Shown in pieces: positions 52,390-63,674 of a stretch of DNA of 64,000 nt. Location of the stretch: positions 558,001-622,000 of the forward strand of contig JAADJZ010000010.1 in assembly GCA_011032825.1 (NCBI GenBank). The letters run 5' to 3'. Positions within the stretch are counted from its first letter, which is position 1; every line of letters starts with the position of its first letter. Under the pieces are notes generated by a model. That model was not told where the DNA came from and searched no databases. It was given only the letters and a program-made list of their open reading frames with translations. The DNA comes from Massariosphaeria phaeospora. Taxonomy: Eukaryota; Ascomycota; Dothideomycetes; Pleosporales. Made by a program: the position numbers and the translations under genes.

Positions 52390-54043
52390 TCGGCCTCCTA
52401 CGAAATGTTTATGATTGCGCCTGAATGATGGGCTGGAATCAACTGGGTGAAGAGAAGGGTCATTGGTACACGAGAAGGAACACACATTGCACGGCGTTAG
52501 CATAGCTTTTCTGGGGACCGACTGGAACGTGTAATAACATATGGGAAATTCGGTTGGGGTGTCCATCATTCAGTCCATTTCCTCTTCGCTCTTCTTTTCC
52601 TCTGACCTGTTTCTTCTTGTTCCTGTTTTTACTCTATCCCCACTCTTCAACCCCACCACCCAAACCGTTTCACCCTTTAGATTCTCCATTTTCCAATATC
52701 ACGATCGTAATAACGGCCCCATCTATTTATATCTCAATTAATCTATGTCCGCCGTGACTATCGAAGTTAATAAGATATTCGGCTGCTACTCACTCTGTGC
52801 TGGAACGAATCCAAGCGGCATCCGCATACACGAACGCCGTCCACCCCACACCCGCTCTGTTTCCCAATCCCGCTCAGTCCAGCAAACCACCGCCTTGCCT
52901 TTCCTCAGCCTCGCACCATCAAACGACCTCGTACCAAATCCGGAAAATGCTAGCTAACAATAACGGGGCGCAAGTGTCTCCTACCTGCTGTTTCGCGCTC
53001 CTGCCCTCACTAACGCACGCCCAAAACAATCACAATTCCCGGGACCCGTTACTAACGTCTTCGTCATCAATAGTGCTTCTAGGTACCGAGTAACTACGCA
53101 GCCTCGTTACACCACAAAAACTGTACGAATGCGGATACGCGCAAAAAGACCTCAGCTCAATTCAGCTCAAGCCACCCCTCCCGAGGTCGCCACCACATAA
53201 ACGACCGTACCTATGACGAGATGCGATGCCTAGAATAGCGCGTTTTCGCCTTTGCGTCGCAAATTGTCGCGACGGCGCAAAATAGCAAATGCTGCGTCAG
53301 CGCCCCTGGCCGTATCACTAAGCAAGATTACCTAATTGCGAGCGACAAATCCGGCCTTGAGCAATTGCCGCGCGCTCTACTGCCCTATTCAGTAATTATG
53401 CGACGATGAGAATACCGCTTGTGTTGCTTATGATATTGCATGTGCAGTGTGGGTATGCGAGAAATCGAAGACTGCACCATGCAGATGAGTAAGACAGCAG
53501 GGAAACCTGATATTGCTTTTTGCGGAAAGCTTTGCAGCGACCGCCCGTAGACGTACATACTTTAGCAGAGAACTAGTAATGGAAATGGAAAATGAACACA
53601 ACAGTGGAATTGAGATAAGCCAACCTTACACTTCTTCCGCGCGGCAACCGCCTACCATAATAACCATTTAATAACCGTGAAAGGAGATGGCAACCGTGAA
53701 ACCATAAATATGATATCTTTATATCCCCAGAACGCCGACCCACAACACGAACCACAGCCCGAAACAAGACGCCGCGAGACATTCGTGTCGTCACGAGGAA
53801 GAAAATGGATCCAAGTCTTGATGTTGAGACTCGTTGCGTCTTAGTATTATACTACTGTAAGGGCGAGTTCTGGAATTAAGTAGAGCCGTTCAGACTGGAC
53901 TGCTGGAGCTCGTCTACGAACGAGGCATAAGCAGTGGACGCGGCCCTGTGCTAGTCGTAATCATAAGCCGTTCGTCGATGGGGCCTCACCGGCTTGACCG
54001 CCTGTAAAATATTAGCATTGAAAGCGGGGTGGGCTGCATAGGT
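52390..54043. other. Intergenic, no gene recognised
   Basis: About 1.65 kb between convergent gene ends (heme lyase plus, bZIP minus). Contains pyrimidine-rich tracts (52565-52700) that would normally precede a plus-strand start, but no exon chain follows. An AT-rich part lies at about 53400-53900. It might hide a short unannotated or non-coding transcript. Confidence 0.4.
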
Positions 54044-55005
54044 TTAGGAACCTGAAGTAGCCGTTTCATCCACTTTCTGGCGCTTGTCGCTATAGTCGCC
54101 TGCAGCACATGAGCCATCGTTTGGATGCTTGTTGTTGTTTACAGAAGGACCATGCTGCGCCGCCGCAGCTGCCTGGGCCGCCATCTGGAGCTCGCCAATC
54201 TGCCGCTCAGAGAGAACGCCGTTGTTAGAAGGGCTCTCTTGTTGTGGTGGCTCGGGTTGGGCGCGCTGTGGAGTCTGGTTCAATGGATTCGAAGAAGGCT
54301 CGCCATGGCCCCGGGTGAGATCGACACCCGCGGGTGCAGGAGGGATCTCGCCCTGCGTCTCGAGAAGGCGCGACTGCAGGTTGATAATGTAGTCGCGGAG
54401 CTGGTAGTTCTCGGTTTGGAGAGTCTTGTATAGATCGCACAACTGCTCGAACTCCTTGACCTGGTCTTTGAGTTGCTTGATGTATTCTTCTTTGCGCTGG
54501 CGGAAAGCACGCTACACACGTCAGTAGGCGCACGAAGGAAGAGCTCACGGCGCGTACCTGGGCGGCGCGGTTCTGGGCTGCACGCTTCGACGTCGACAGC
54601 TCCCGCCGGCCCTTGCGTCCTTCGCTCATCTGATCGGCGTCGTTGTCTGCGCTCATCTGGTAGTGGTTGCTGCCGGCAATGGCTGGGTCAATGGCGTGTT
54701 GTTGAGGGCTCACGCCGCTGTGAGGGTGCTGGGGGAGAGGCTGGGGCGCGGCAGGTTGGCCAGCGCCGGCGGCGAGGAGATGTTCTCTTAAACCTGCATC
54801 GCGACGTGAGTTAGTAATCGGGTATGGTAGGAGAGCGACTAACTCATTTCAATGGTCGTCTTGGGGTCCTAGGACAGTCAGCACGATGCGGTTCGCAAGT
54901 TGTCAGCGGGCGGAAATCCGAGCTTACCTGAGCAGGCTGTTGCATGGTCGGAGGGTTGTTATACGTGCGGATTTGCGGGTACAGCGTTGGCAAGCCGTGC
55001 GGCAT
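54044..55005 (-). CDS. bZIP transcription factor, KapC-like (AP-1 type)
   Basis: 268 residues from four exons: 55005-54928, 54868-54844 (25 nt), 54793-54558 and 54511-54044. The DNA-binding basic region is SKRAAQNRAAQ|RAFRQRKEEY, split by intron 3. A leucine zipper follows (heptads through LKDQVKEFEQL and LQTENYQLRDYI). The upstream block EGRKGRRELSTSKRAAQNRAAQ is characteristic of KapC proteins of filamentous fungi. The Ala/Gln-rich, Pro-rich C-terminal part is disordered. The start at 55005 is the first ATG after an in-frame stop in unspliced sequence. An additional 5' exon is possible, so the N-terminus is the weak point. KapC proteins are implicated in stress and secondary-metabolism control. 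Confidence 0.87.
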
Positions 55006-56054
55006 CAACGAGCGTTCGGAGGGCCGAGGCCGCGTCGAATCAACCTCAGTTGCGCCCGCGGGCAGGTTGACGGCGGCGAGGCTGCGGTGGTGGCGTCAGA
55101 TGACGGAGTTAGGGAGCTGGGCTCAGGCGGGCGTGGGACGATGCAGCGCAGAGGCAGACAGGCAGAGGCCGTGGCCGTGGCTGTCGTAGTGGCAGTGGCA
55201 GTGGCCGGGTGCTCGAGGACAGCGGGCGTGGTCGCTGGGGGAGGAAGGCGCCTGCGAGAGCATCAGAAGGCGGTCCATAGCGGCCTCGTTGCGGACGGCG
55301 CGCGCACACTTCATAACGGCGACACGGCGACAGGCCGACAGCTCTGGGAACGGGCGCTGGCTGCTGGGTGGTGCTGCACAGCTGCACAGCGCGGCGGATG
55401 ACTACTCACCTGGATGCGATGGGTTGCGATGGGGCTGGTGGATTGGTGGAGGGGCGGAGATGGCTTAGGTAACGGCAGTGGGAGGGCCGAGTTTTTGAAA
55501 GAAAGCGCGGCGAGCTTGGGGCTTGGGGCAGCGGTCGGCTATCGGGCTGCGTCTGAACAATGGGTGCAAATGCCAGTAATCATGGCGTATCACAGCGCGC
55601 CCCGCGACGGCGCCAGGCACGCTGTATCTGCTATCATGACTAGGCCCGACGGACGCTGGGCTGCATAGAGGGGCCATATTGTGTGTAATTCGTCTGCGCG
55701 CAATTGGCACGCTGGCAGGAGGACTCCAGGGCTCACACTGCGTCGACTGCGTCGGATTCTGCTCACGTCGGCACCATGGCGGCGAAGGTGCGACACCACG
55801 ACCGACGGCCTGCTTACTCCTCCACCGTCACCTTGGCCCTTGGGCAGGCGCGACTCCGGCACCTGCCCCGAGTCGCGCCTGCCCTCGGCTTGCCTGCTGA
55901 CCAATTCACCACTTGCGCTTGGCAGCCTACGCCCAAGTTGCGGACACCTGCGCACCTCGCCCCCTATGCTGCATATGGAGCAGTATCTCGTTGTTATCTA
56001 CTCCGTAGTGCGCGTCAAACAAGCGCAGCTGGTAGTGGCACGTCGCCGACTGTC

Positions 56055-56130
56055 GAGTTCTGAATCCCTGTGGGAGTTCTGAATCCCTGTGGGAGTTCTG
56101 AATCCCTGTGGGAGTTCTGAATCCCTGTGG
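56055..56130. repeat. Minisatellite, 4 perfect copies of a 19-bp unit
   Basis: The unit GAGTTCTGAATCCCTGTGG is repeated four times head to tail without mismatch. Perfect identity suggests recent expansion and probable length variation. Confidence 0.95.
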
Positions 56131-56504
56131 GTGGTGGTGGTTGCTGCTTTCGGCAGCCCATTCGTGATCAGGATCAGGTAATCGCTCGGCCCTCACGTTC
56201 CGACTCTGCAAATACTGGCTAATCAAGGTCAACACCCGTCTTCGCGCTCGCTCGTTGCGGTCCCCTTTATCAACTATCGCCGATACAGTTCCGTGCGAGC
56301 CTCATTCAATATGTCCGTTTCGTGAGCCGCACAACCACAGGCCGTCGCAAGCAATACTCAGCGACCTCGTCCGCTTCTATCCGTATTGCAAGCTAATATG
56401 AACACATGCAGACAAATGTCCTGTCTTGCACCACCTCACTTCGCACTCGTCTATGCGGCCAGCTATAGCGAAACTATCATGACGACAACCGCAGCAGGTA
56501 AGTA

Positions 56505-56807
56505 CAAAGGGTAAGCTCAAAATCTCTACGTATCACGTGCAGCTAAGCGAAGGCTCCAGCGAATCAGAGCTGTTGCATCATATCTCAGACGCGTATTTTA
56601 AGAAGGTTACAAAGCTTTGCCTGCAGGCTAAAGGCAACAGAAATTTTATAGCATAGCTGCGCGGACTAGAAACAACAATATATTACTTTGTTTAGTATTA
56701 ATCTGTCCTCGTTGAGATGAGAGATCGCTATTTTGGATTTTACGCAGATTTCGATGCTCAGGACCCACTTTTCACGTGATACGTAGAGATTTTGAGCTTA
56801 CCCTTTG
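56505..56807. mobile_element. 303-bp MITE with 35-bp perfect inverted repeats
   Basis: Ends CAAAGGGTAAGCTCAAAATC read inward from both sides and are identical for 35 bp, ending in TATCACGTG. TA flanks both ends (56503-56504 and 56808-56809). The interior is AT-rich and non-coding. Typical of a non-autonomous Tc1/mariner-pogo type element; the terminal sequence differs from the other elements in this window. Confidence 0.85.
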
Positions 56808-57315
56808 TACCGACACGGGTCCGAGCGCCGATCTGCTGCCCGCAGGGCGCCCGGACATGTGGCGGACGCCGCATGTCTCTAACGTCCTCGTCCTCCTCGC
56901 ATGCTGGACTGAAGACCAACAACACGGCTGTGTTGTGAACCCCTTGTACTCGCGCTTCTTTCTGCCTCTGTGACGCTCTATCTACAGCATCGTCAGGTTT
57001 TTATCACCTCCCAGGCGCCCTACCAACGATCCACAACAGCCTGCAATCAACCAGCTTCCCGAGCCAACTCGCCTGCCATGATCAGACCATACATGCACCT
57101 ACCCGAGATACTCCAGTAAGTCTCCCACTGCAGGCAATGCGGCGGATATGCACCTGCAAGGCCTTCTTGTGTGCGACCGGACATGTACAAACTCCATGAT
57201 TACCTCAGAACTCAACCGTGTCTGACACGCTTCTTACCCTAGAACTAGACAGTATTGTTGTCGCGTTCGGGGTGGCTCGCTTGTCCCTCACACGCTGCTA
57301 CTATCATCCCTTAAG

Positions 57316-57747
57316 ATGATCTCAGCAGCTCCTGTGTCAAGGATTCGAAAGACATCAACATCAACATCAACTTCTCACGCGCCCTTAGGCTGTGATCCCT
57401 CCAGTTCTGCGGGCGGCGAAGCTCCCAGGATTACCTTCGCCGCAAACCAACCCCCGGAACTGCATGACCGCCTCTCCAGGCTCTCGGCATGGTCCATCAC
57501 CCCATCGAAAATGGGTATTACGCGCGAGTTCATTTTCCCTAGCTTTCATGCAGCCTGGCACTTCATGGATATTGTTGCTGGCGAATGTAAAACCAAACAA
57601 CATCACCCTTCGTGGCACAATCTCTATAACCGAGTCACCATCGAATGGACGACGCACAAGCCACTAGGCCTTAGTATTAAAGATGTCGAAATGGCTGAAC
57701 TGTGCGATAGGGTGGCTGATCAGGTTGGACTTCGGAAAAAAACCTGA
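57316..57747 (+). CDS. Pterin-4a-carbinolamine dehydratase (4a-hydroxytetrahydrobiopterin dehydratase)
   Basis: Intronless 143-residue protein. After a Ser/Thr-rich N-terminal extension of about 60 residues it matches the PCD/DCoH fold: FIFPSFHAAWHFMDIVAG, the active-site HHPSWHNLYNRVTIEWTTH, then GLSIKDVEMAELCD. The enzyme dehydrates 4a-hydroxytetrahydropterin made by aromatic amino-acid hydroxylases. The N-terminal extension (TSTSTS run from a CATCAA microsatellite) could be a mitochondrial signal, or the true start could be the later Met at about residue 66. The family call is firm. Confidence 0.88.
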   Translation: MISAAPVSRIRKTSTSTSTSHAPLGCDPSSSAGGEAPRITFAANQPPELHDRLSRLSAWSITPSKMGITREFIFPSFHAAWHFMDIVAGECKTKQHHPSWHNLYNRVTIEWTTHKPLGLSIKDVEMAELCDRVADQVGLRKKT

Positions 57748-60188
57748 ATTGGGACTTGGGATGAAACCGAGCACTGCAATATTGAACATCATATACCACG
57801 AAGGGGAAAAGGAACTAATCTGATCATCTTCACCCAAGCGTCAGTTGGCTGTGTCGTACCTATAAACGGAACTTAATTGAGTCCAGTACAAGGGTCGTGG
57901 TCAACCACATATCTCTTTCTCGGTCGATCACAAGTCGGAATGCCTAGTTTCTGGCATAACAGCAGGCTTAGCCCCCGGAACTCCACCAATGAGTTATGCG
58001 TATCTCTGTTCGAACCCCTACTCGCTGTCTCTTAAGTGTTTGTCCACGTATACTACACCCATTCGAACTATGACTCATGATACCGAGTACTAAGTAGAGA
58101 CGACCCCGGATACACCGACGATGGAACTTGGTCGACTAAATAATGCGACATACATACTCGATCTCAAACTCCTGTACGGAGTAGGTGTGCACTATTCTCT
58201 GAAAGCAGTGTTTACACACCGGCGATAAACGGCAAATGTTCTTCGGCAAGCCAGTTTGTGAAGAGCCGAATCGACTAATCATGGTGGATATCTTCCTGGA
58301 CTGTATTGACCGGTACATATAATCAAATTTAGATCGCGCAAGCCCGTGGACAGTCATTGTCAGGCCTGATTAATCCGCTTCAGCAAAGTGTGTGCAAACT
58401 CGAACTCAGCGTATGCCTCATGTTGCATGGACGGCGATATCCACGCCTCTTACAAGGTCAGTCCGACATGCGCTCGCTGAAAAGTTCGTTCGTCTTGCCC
58501 GAAGAGGAGAGAGTCCATGCTGAAGGTCAAGTGGGCACTTCGACCAGGTTTCAGTGCTGATGACGCGAGCATTTTCGCGTCAGCACCGCCTCTTAATCTC
58601 TTAGTCTCGTTTCTCTACAATCTTGTCTAGTCTTGTGGACGCCGCTGCTGACTGTACGCTCGAGTTACCAAATTTGGAAAAAGGATTCGAGTGGTGGTAA
58701 ATACTTCGACTTTTTTCGAATCGCGGCTGACGCATCGATTCAACCGTCTCCGAAATGTACCGGTAGCGCAGTACAACGCTTACTGGGTACTTTTGCATCA
58801 TTCAACAGCACACCGCACAACGCCTGACGCATACCCAGCACTTGCCGTTTGTAACCTGGATCAATGGGATGGCCGTGGCTTTCTTGTCCGTTCCCGCTTC
58901 CGTTCCCGTTCCCGTTACCCTATACCGGATAACCCTCTCCGGTACACTGTGTTGCACACTTGCATTGCTTACGCGCCATCTGCACTATCCTCCCCACAAT
59001 CTCTACCCATGTGTGCTTCTACCTCGTATGCACCCCAGCATATTCACACTCCGGTCAGCTTATGTATTACCGCGTCCGCCGCATATGCACCCCGCTGCCG
59101 CAGAGCTGCACATGTTGAGTAATACCTTACGTACCCAGACAACTAGTCTACTACTTCTAGTCTTCCAGGACCAAGACTGCCCACTGGCTAAGAGCAGTAA
59201 AAAGAGATTCTGGCCAGAAAACCTCACTACCTGTATTCAGCAACTCGTACAACCCAGAACTTCTCCAGAACAAATAACAACCCCCATTCCCTCCCATCTA
59301 ATCACCACATCTTCATCACTCTACTATACTCCATACACCCACTTCCCTATCAACCATACCCTCTCCACAACGAATCCCGCACTCCCCACCAGCGAGTAAC
59401 CACCTCCCACGTATCTTCGCTAGCTACCAAAACGTACCCCGGGTGAGCACACTCTCCCTACACACTGCACAGTACGCCCACCCTCGGCTGACAACTGACA
59501 ATTGATTCGTTCGGATCCCGCGTCTCCCCGGATCCGAAGAAAAACGCCCTCCAGCTTCGTACGAGCTAAGCTCATCCTCTCGCATGGATGGGCGGGCGCA
59601 GCTCAGGGCCTAGATTATTAGCTAAATGCTTTGTAATATCGTGCTGGGCTGGGGCGTTTCGGAGATAAGAAGTCCAGTGGTTCCGGCGGCGGCGGCGACG
59701 GGACACGGGATGTGGTGTTCTAGATAGGGAGGCAGGGTATGGGGTGGCGGTTTCTCCTTCTGGGACTGTGTGTGCAATGTGTGTGGTAGGAGTCGAGTCG
59801 TCTGATGATGATTATACGTTACTTTTAGGTGGTACTACTTTTTAGAGACTACCGACGACGACTGGTCAAGCTTCTAAAGTTAGTTTGTGAGTACTTCGTT
59901 GTAGGAGGTATACTGCATGGAGTATGTACAAACCCAAATGTGGACGTTCGAGTTGGACTCGGATATAAATATTAGGGACTCCGCGATTCTAGATCGAGGA
60001 TACAGAATGCACTGATTTTCAGATCTAGAGTTGTAAGAGAGTATCAGAATGGCTAGATATAGGTCCAAGGGGATATTCAGATATGGTAAGCCATGGAAAG
60101 TAGAGTGTAGGACACTTTGAGCCACCACACACACCCCTCGCGCAGCCTCCCACACCCACACCCTCCCTTATCAAGCCCCCTAGTAACG
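57748..60188. other. Long intergenic region, no gene recognised
   Basis: About 2.4 kb between convergent ends of the dehydratase and Arp8 genes. Contains an imperfect hexamer array (TTCCCG-like) near 58888-58920. An open plus-strand frame (58842-59399) lacks domains and has low-complexity composition. Could contain long 3' ends or a non-coding RNA. Confidence 0.4.
58888..58920. repeat. Imperfect hexamer tandem repeat (CCGTTC type)
   Basis: About five imperfect copies of a CCGTTC unit in non-coding sequence. Confidence 0.6.
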
Positions 60189-62509
60189 TCACCAGAAGAA
60201 CATGCACTTGTTGTTCAGCAGCCTACTCCCCAGTACATCATACTCGGCCTTACTGATCCAGCTATCGTTCCCCGCAGGCGACAACCTCCCAAACACGCTC
60301 CCACCCTTCCAGCTCACAACCTGCGGGTCAAACTCGCGCGGCGGCGGCCCGACGAGAATTTCCTTCCCATAGTACGGTCGCTGTTCCCTCAGCCGGGTCT
60401 CGAGAAAGGCGGCTAGGCCCGGGGTCTTGCTTCCGCCGCCGATGAGCATGATGCCGCCGAAGAAGTCGCGCAGTTTGCGGTCGTCGCCTCGGGCGCCCTG
60501 GGCCAGCGACTCCAGGATGGCTTGGTCGAGGGATACAACGGGGAGGGTCCTGTCTCGTTCGTCGGCCGCTTTGATCTTCTCGAGCACTGGGTCGCGGAAG
60601 ATTAGTGGGGGTTGCTCGCCGTCGCCCATTGCCGTGTCGCGTTCGGGGTTGGGCGTGTTTGTGCCTTCGGGTCCTGGCGACCCTGCGATTGATGATCGTG
60701 GCGTGTTCTCGTTCTCGTTTAGACGGCCGAGAAGGTTGAACTGCTGTGTGCGTTGCGGGGTTGCATGCACGTTGTTGGTCGGATCTTGAGCGCCGTTGAC
60801 GGACATAGATTTCCCTGCGGCCATCTCGATAACAGCGATCTGAGCTTGTGACATTGGGTCATTTGGTGAACCATCGTATAGATCGACTGATCGCGGAATG
60901 ACTTTTCGGCGGTTTTCTAGCTTCCACAAGTGGTCGAATATGGAGGGTTTGAAGAAGCCCTGGAATTATTAGTAATGTGACAAAAACGTTAGTTAGTACC
61001 CACCATAACGGAGAGCATGGGCTCGTCGTAGGTCTTGAACTGATATTTCCGGGTATCTTGGCCAGAAGCCCGAAGGTAGAATTCTTGCTGTTGAACAGTA
61101 ACGGAACCCTCATCCATTGAGCAAAACTTCTGCTTCAGCTCTTCAGCGAGCACAAAATCATATCTCCGCTTCAGATTCATATCCGAGTATGGAAAGTGAT
61201 CGTAAAGCATCATTTTGATGAAAGTCTCTGTAACGTCACATCCGCCGAACTTGAGGTTGACGCGCGAGTCTTCAATACACAAGCCTTCGTCAACGCAGCA
61301 TATGGATGTGTTCTGCGCGCCAATATCAACGACGCAGGCAATCGAATATCCAGCTCCAAACGTGGCAGAAAGACTTTCCTGCTGCAAAGAGACCTTGCCC
61401 ACACCAAGGTCCCGAATCAGGATATCTAGCATCATGGTAACGTAGACACGTTCGTAGAGGTCCGGTATGATGAAGACGCATTTGTAGTTGGCAAGATCCC
61501 TCGATCTTGTGATGCCTAGCTGGTTCCTGAATGCCTCGTCAAAGATTTTAGATATATCGTGATAAATCTGGTTGCGATTGGCGTAGTCTTTCTCGTTGAG
61601 GTTTCCATTCCTTATTGGCCAGAAGAGCTTGTATCGAGGGTTAGATTTTTCGGCGATTCGAAGCGCCGCGGCGCCAGTGAAGAAATCTGGGGCCTTTCTC
61701 GGATCTGTTGGTAGTTCAGTCCAATCGATGCGGTCCATATCGTTATGCTCCGAAATTATATCAGGCGGCGTCCGGCGGTTGTAGTTTGATACCAGCTCTT
61801 TGGAGTTGGGCAGCACTCGCCGCTTATTGGAGCGCATTCTTGTTCTCAGCTCCGAAGACATGGCCGCGTACTGATCCGCAAACTACTCGAAATTAGAGTC
61901 CCACCTGCGTGACAGAGAAACAAAACGTACATCTTCGCCAAACCACTTCTCAGGCACCGCATCTGCGGGCACGGCCCCTTCTACCTTCATCCGTTTAGGG
62001 CTCGGTTCTCCGCCGTTCTCTTCCGCCTCGCTCGCCTTCCATCTCCGTGCTATTACCATAGGAAGCGTTTTGGGTAGCGCATCGCTACCCAGGCCAATCC
62101 TAAGGTTCTGGCTGCCGACGTGCAGCACAATGAGTCTCGAGGGATCATCTCTTGACGCAAAGTTTACGCTACCCTCGTCCATGGCTCCGTCTTCTGTCTG
62201 CGTCGCTGCGCCTTCCGGTGGAGCTCCTTGTGCCAGCGCGCGGTCCTTGTCTCGAGCTTCTCGTACCATGCGCGCCCGTTCTTCTTCCAGCGGCGCTCGG
62301 AAAGCCAGGTATTGGTCTTCTCGCTTCAGGAACTCGGTGTAGTAGTTCTTCTGGTTGATCATGTTCACTTGAGGCCATGTGGTGAGGTCCAGGTTGTTGT
62401 CCGTGCGCTCGAGGCCTGCAGACTGTCAGTACTGAGTGGTCCCTTTCGGTGAAAGTGAGTTCATACCCTCCTCCCTCAGCTGCGCCCGCCCCGACTTCTT
62501 CCCAACCAT
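60189..62509 (-). CDS. arp8: Actin-related protein 8 (INO80 chromatin-remodelling complex)
   Basis: 725 residues from four exons: 62509-62467, 62415-61931, 61882-61004 and 60959-60189, all in frame. Arp8 forms part of the INO80 module that binds actin and Arp4 and contacts linker DNA. Landmarks are the N-terminal NQKNYYTEFLKREDQ, LHVGSQNLRIGLGSDA (phosphate-1-like loop), CVFIIPDLYERVYV, ACVVDIGAQNTSICCVDEG (phosphate-2-like loop), the VNLKFGGCDVTETF segment, the inserted disordered region rich in Asn/Pro/Ser (about 530-600), and the late GGIMLIGGGSKTPGL. It ends in KCMFFW. Length agrees with fungal Arp8 proteins. Confidence 0.95.
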
Positions 62510-63674
62510 GATGTCTGGGGATGTTCTTCTTCTCGAGGTACTGTTACAACCTCTGATACAACACGACGCGATGCTTTGTTCTATCCGTCGCACCCTCCAG
62601 TAGCTGCGCAGAGGGCGTTTGGCAGAGCGATCAAGCGGTGAAACCGAAGGTGAGATGGTTCACGGTATGGGCTTCGCGTACAACACGACCGCTCAAAATG
62701 TGGGCACGTCTAGGCCTTGGGGTCGACCGCTCGGTTATGCGCCTGGGGCGAGGTAGGCCGTCTGTCGTAGGCGGTAGCTCTCGTGGCACCCGTTGGTGTT
62801 GCGTCGAGTAGAGCTAGCTTCGGGACCGCTGATAGTTTTGAACTCTACGCTGTTAGGAGTTACAGTTGTTTATACACATTCAGAGACGTCAATGGCGTGG
62901 CTCTCTGGTAACGGTGCGAGTGTGTGGGTGGCTTTGTGGTTGGCGGTGGTGGTCGATCCGAGATGTTCTGTTCCGCCAGCGGCGCGAGCTCTCCATCATT
63001 GGATCGCGACCATCTTTCGGTTCCGCTATGGAGCTGGGGCCGCAGCCTTGCCAAGGGCGGAGCAGAAGAGAAAGAGACCATCGACATCCCGCCCCGGCCG
63101 TTGCGGCATGCAACTTCAATGTGAGGGGGATCGGGGACGCATCGACTTCTGATTGGTTGGAGCTGGAAATTTCCGTATCACGTGCCATACAAGCCCCTCA
63201 ACGTAGTACTTCCGGTTGTTGTCCTTCAGTATACATTCTCCTTGTCTAGTACGCTATTGTTATCACTAATGAGGTAGATCATCGCCCAAACTACACACCG
63301 CGACACTGAACTCGGCCATTGTCGAGTCGTAGGCCGCCCTCTTACGGAAACGGAATCTCCGGAACTAAAGAGATAAACCCGCGCGCCTTCAAAAGGATTC
63401 TCTAACGCAGCAATATAACTATAGAAAGCTACAATTCTATACACAGCTAAGTAGCAGGTAGGGTTAGTTCCGGAGATCCCGTTTCCGCAAAAGGCCGCCG
63501 CAACCACGCCCGCGAGACCCGCTCTCAACAGTGACGCCGGTATTTCAACGCAGTATTGAACAAATGGCGGCGGTAAAGCTGGTGGCTTGTGATTACGAGT
63601 CTTTGGATGGACCATCGGGACGATTGCCTTAACCTCTGAAGAGCGCACCAACATATTCCACCCGCGAAATCCTA
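62510..63674. other. Intergenic with inverted-repeat element
   Basis: About 1.2 kb containing the Arp8 promoter (GC-rich) and, at about 63331-63498, a pair of inverted repeats. No accepted gene. Confidence 0.45.
63331..63498. repeat. Inverted-repeat element, about 168 bp, MITE-like
   Basis: The arms share about 30 bp with a few mismatches around GGAAACGGRATCTCCGGAAC, in inverted orientation (about 63331-63367 and 63462-63498), enclosing an AT-rich core. No clear target duplication was identified, so its class is uncertain. Confidence 0.6.

Larger units (their letters stand above)
55006..57315. other. Long intergenic region with minisatellite and MITE
   Basis: About 2.3 kb upstream of the bZIP gene. 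It contains GC-rich sequence to about 56000 (possible leader of the bZIP mRNA), a four-copy 19-bp minisatellite (56055-56130) and a 303-bp inverted-repeat element (56505-56807). No accepted gene. Confidence 0.5.

Noticed and set aside
58842..59399. 185-codon plus-strand open frame
   Set aside because: Low-complexity, repeat-derived amino-acid content with no recognisable motif and overlapping alternative frames of similar length.
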